From: Pseudomonas benzenivorans
Lineage (GTDB): Bacteria; Pseudomonadota; Gammaproteobacteria; Pseudomonadales; Pseudomonadaceae
Length of the DNA stretch: 64,000 nucleotides
Assembly: GCF_024397895.1 (NCBI RefSeq)
Contig: NZ_CP073346.1
Span: 2,418,001 to 2,482,000, forward strand
Direction of reading: 5' to 3'
In this document: positions 62,806 through 64,000 of the stretch, piece by piece
Layout of the letters: each line of letters opens with the position of its first letter
Position numbering within the stretch: the stretch's first letter is position 1
Program-made: the position numbers and the translations under genes
Notes under the pieces: generated by a model
The model's input: only the letters and a program-made list of their open reading frames with translations
Told to the model about the DNA's origin: nothing
The model's database searches: none

Positions 62806-63711
62806 TCAACGCCCCACTTCACCGCTCTCCAGCTTGCGCCACAGCAGGCGCACCGCCGCCTTGCGCACCAGGGCGCAGCGGTACAGGCGGATCTCCAGCG
62901 GCGCCTGCCACTGCTCGTCGCCGCACACCGCCAGCTCGCCGCGGGCCAGCTCCGTGGTCACCGACAGGCGCGGCACCCAGGCCACGCCCATGCCCTGCAG
63001 GGCCATGCTCTTGAGGCTGTCGGCCATGGCCGTCTCGTACACCGTGGTCGAGCGCAGGGCGCGCTGGCGCAGCAGCAGGTTGACCGAACGGCCGAGGAAG
63101 GCCCCGGCGGTATAGGCCAGCAGCGGCACGCTCTGGCCGCTGGCCAGGTCGAACAGCGGCCGGCCCTCGGCGTCCACGGCGCAGACCGGGAGCATTTCGG
63201 TGCGCCCCAGGTGCAGCGAGGGGAAGATTTCCGGGTCCATCTGCAGCGCCGCATCCGGGTCGTAGTAGGCGAGGATCAGGTCGCAGGCACCTTCGCGCAG
63301 GGCGTGCACCGCCTCGCCGACGTTGCTCGCCACCAGCCGGGTGCTGAGCGGCAGGCCTTCGCGGCGCAGGCGGGCGATCCACGCGGGGAAGAAGCCCAGG
63401 GTCAGCGAGTGCGCCGCGGCGATCTGCAGCACCTCGCCCTGCTGGCCCTCGAGGTTGTGCAGGTGGCGCACCACCTCGCCGAGCTGCTCCACCAGGCTGC
63501 GCGCGGTGACCAGGAACAGCTGGCCGGCCTCGGTCAGTTCCACCGGCGTGCAGGCGCGGTTGACCAGGGTCAGGCCGAGCATCTGCTCCAGCGCCTTGAT
63601 TCGCCGACTGAAGGCCGGCTGGGTGACGAAGCGCTTCTCGGCCGCCTGGGAGAAGCTGCGGGTGGCGGCCAGGGCGACGAAGTCCTCCAGCCATTTGGTT
63701 TCCAGGTTCAT
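62806..63711 (-). CDS. LysR-family regulator, divergent from aspA
   Basis: The protein has 301 residues. The N-terminal helix-turn-helix reads WLEDFVALAATRSFSQAAEKRFVTQPAFSRRIKALEQMLGLTLVNR, then ELTEAGQLF. The effector domain has LTLGFFPAWIARLRREGLPL and ends in a Lys/Arg-rich tail. A T-N11-A dyad lies in the gap to the divergent aspA gene, so it probably regulates aspartate ammonia-lyase. The downstream gap (62638-62805) is GC-rich and has no gene. Confidence 0.93.
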   Translation of the reverse strand: MNLETKWLEDFVALAATRSFSQAAEKRFVTQPAFSRRIKALEQMLGLTLVNRACTPVELTEAGQLFLVTARSLVEQLGEVVRHLHNLEGQQGEVLQIAAAHSLTLGFFPAWIARLRREGLPLSTRLVASNVGEAVHALREGACDLILAYYDPDAALQMDPEIFPSLHLGRTEMLPVCAVDAEGRPLFDLASGQSVPLLAYTAGAFLGRSVNLLLRQRALRSTTVYETAMADSLKSMALQGMGVAWVPRLSVTTELARGELAVCGDEQWQAPLEIRLYRCALVRKAAVRLLWRKLESGEVGR

Positions 63712-63770
63712 GTTCAGCCTTCGCGGTTTCGCGGCATACGTCCGTCGAGTTTAGGACGTCACGCCGACAT

Positions 63771-63787
63771 TATGCCGATTGTGCATA
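63771..63787. promoter_or_regulatory. LysR-type T-N11-A dyad between the LysR gene and aspA
   Basis: TATGC, a 7-base spacer and GCATA form a perfect dyad that contains T-N11-A (T63773 to A63785). It lies about 60 bases before the LysR start and about 97 bases before the aspA start, a normal place for a LysR operator. Confidence 0.6.
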
Positions 63788-63883
63788 GCCCAGCGCTTAA
63801 CAGCATTGGCCGTTTCACGGACGCAGCCCTTAGTCTAGAGGTCATCGCGGCCTCAGCCGCACTTCCCAGAGAACCTCGCCATC

Positions 63884-64000
63884 ATGTCCGCTGCTGCATC
63901 CTTCCGCGTCGAAAAAGACCTGCTCGGCACCCTCGAAGTCCCGGCCGAAGCCTATTACGGCATCCAGACCCTGCGCGCGGTGCACAACTTCCGCCTGTCC
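63884..64000 (+). CDS. aspA: Aspartate ammonia-lyase, N-terminal part (runs off the window)
   Basis: Only the first 39 codons are present. The start [20 protein letters not shown] is followed by [19 protein letters not shown]. The pattern [20 protein letters not shown] is diagnostic of aspartase and the related class II fumarases; the VEKDLLG form favours aspartase. It would convert aspartate to fumarate and ammonia. A LysR regulator lies divergently upstream. Confidence 0.88.
   Translation, partial: MSAAASFRVEKDLLGTLEVPAEAYYGIQTLRAVHNFRLS

Overview
The window looks like chromosomal DNA of a Pseudomonas species. This rests on the high GC content, the Pho-regulated pst genes, a type VI secretion (T6SS) locus in the gene order of the P. 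aeruginosa H2-T6SS, polyamine genes of the aphA type, and many LysR and AraC regulators. No rRNA, tRNA, CRISPR array or intact insertion sequence was seen. A species cannot be named from this sequence alone.

Layout. Positions 1-1764 hold the start of a phosphate ABC permease (pstC-like, cut by the window edge) and pstS, both on the minus strand, with a four-unit Pho box in front of pstS. Next come a hotdog acyl-CoA thioesterase, a TRAP transporter whose binding protein is divergent from its two membrane subunits (2409-5619), and a hexose-6-phosphate mutarotase. Positions 7118-37919 are a complete-looking T6SS locus: tssABCE, tssFG, clpV, a sigma-54 activator, a 44-residue lipoprotein, fha, tssJKLM, a PP2C phosphatase, a Ser/Thr kinase and two vgrG genes. 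No hcp gene is present.

Three AT-richer effector/immunity cassettes are embedded in or appended to the T6SS locus. (1) A PAAR protein, a Tae4-like amidase and three small genes lie between tssE and tssF. (2) A VgrG fused to a DUF2235 (Tle1-like) phospholipase is followed by a DUF2931 lipoprotein, a DUF1911-type (PoNi-like) protein and another lipoprotein. (3) A second VgrG is followed by an unusual peptidoglycan effector (M23-like fold interrupted by an SH3 segment, then an EF-hand, then a pesticin/lysozyme-like domain) and two exported candidate immunity proteins, one with a LprI/DUF1311 domain. In three proteins base composition changes inside the gene, where a conserved delivery or upstream part gives way to a variable C-terminus.

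After the T6SS the window holds ordinary chromosomal genes: a lipoprotein, a secreted M14 carboxypeptidase, a CPA1 Na+/H+ antiporter, a DUF3299 protein, a GlsB-type membrane protein, purE-purK, a VOC protein, a GlxA-type AraC regulator, an alpha/beta hydrolase plus thioesterase pair, an OruR/ArgR-like AraC regulator, an acetylpolyamine amidohydrolase with a polyamine-binding protein, a Mn/Zn ABC transporter, a LysR regulator divergent from an amidohydrolase-Rieske pair, and a LysR regulator divergent from aspA (cut by the window end).

How the genes fit together. The T6SS genes form one largely co-directional block, with many start/stop overlaps. The block combines sheath, baseplate, membrane complex, recycling ATPase, transcriptional activator and a threonine-phosphorylation switch (kinase, phosphatase, FHA protein), and carries three antibacterial payloads that target peptidoglycan (two) and membrane lipid (one). 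Functions are inferred from sequence motifs and family knowledge. No database search was possible.
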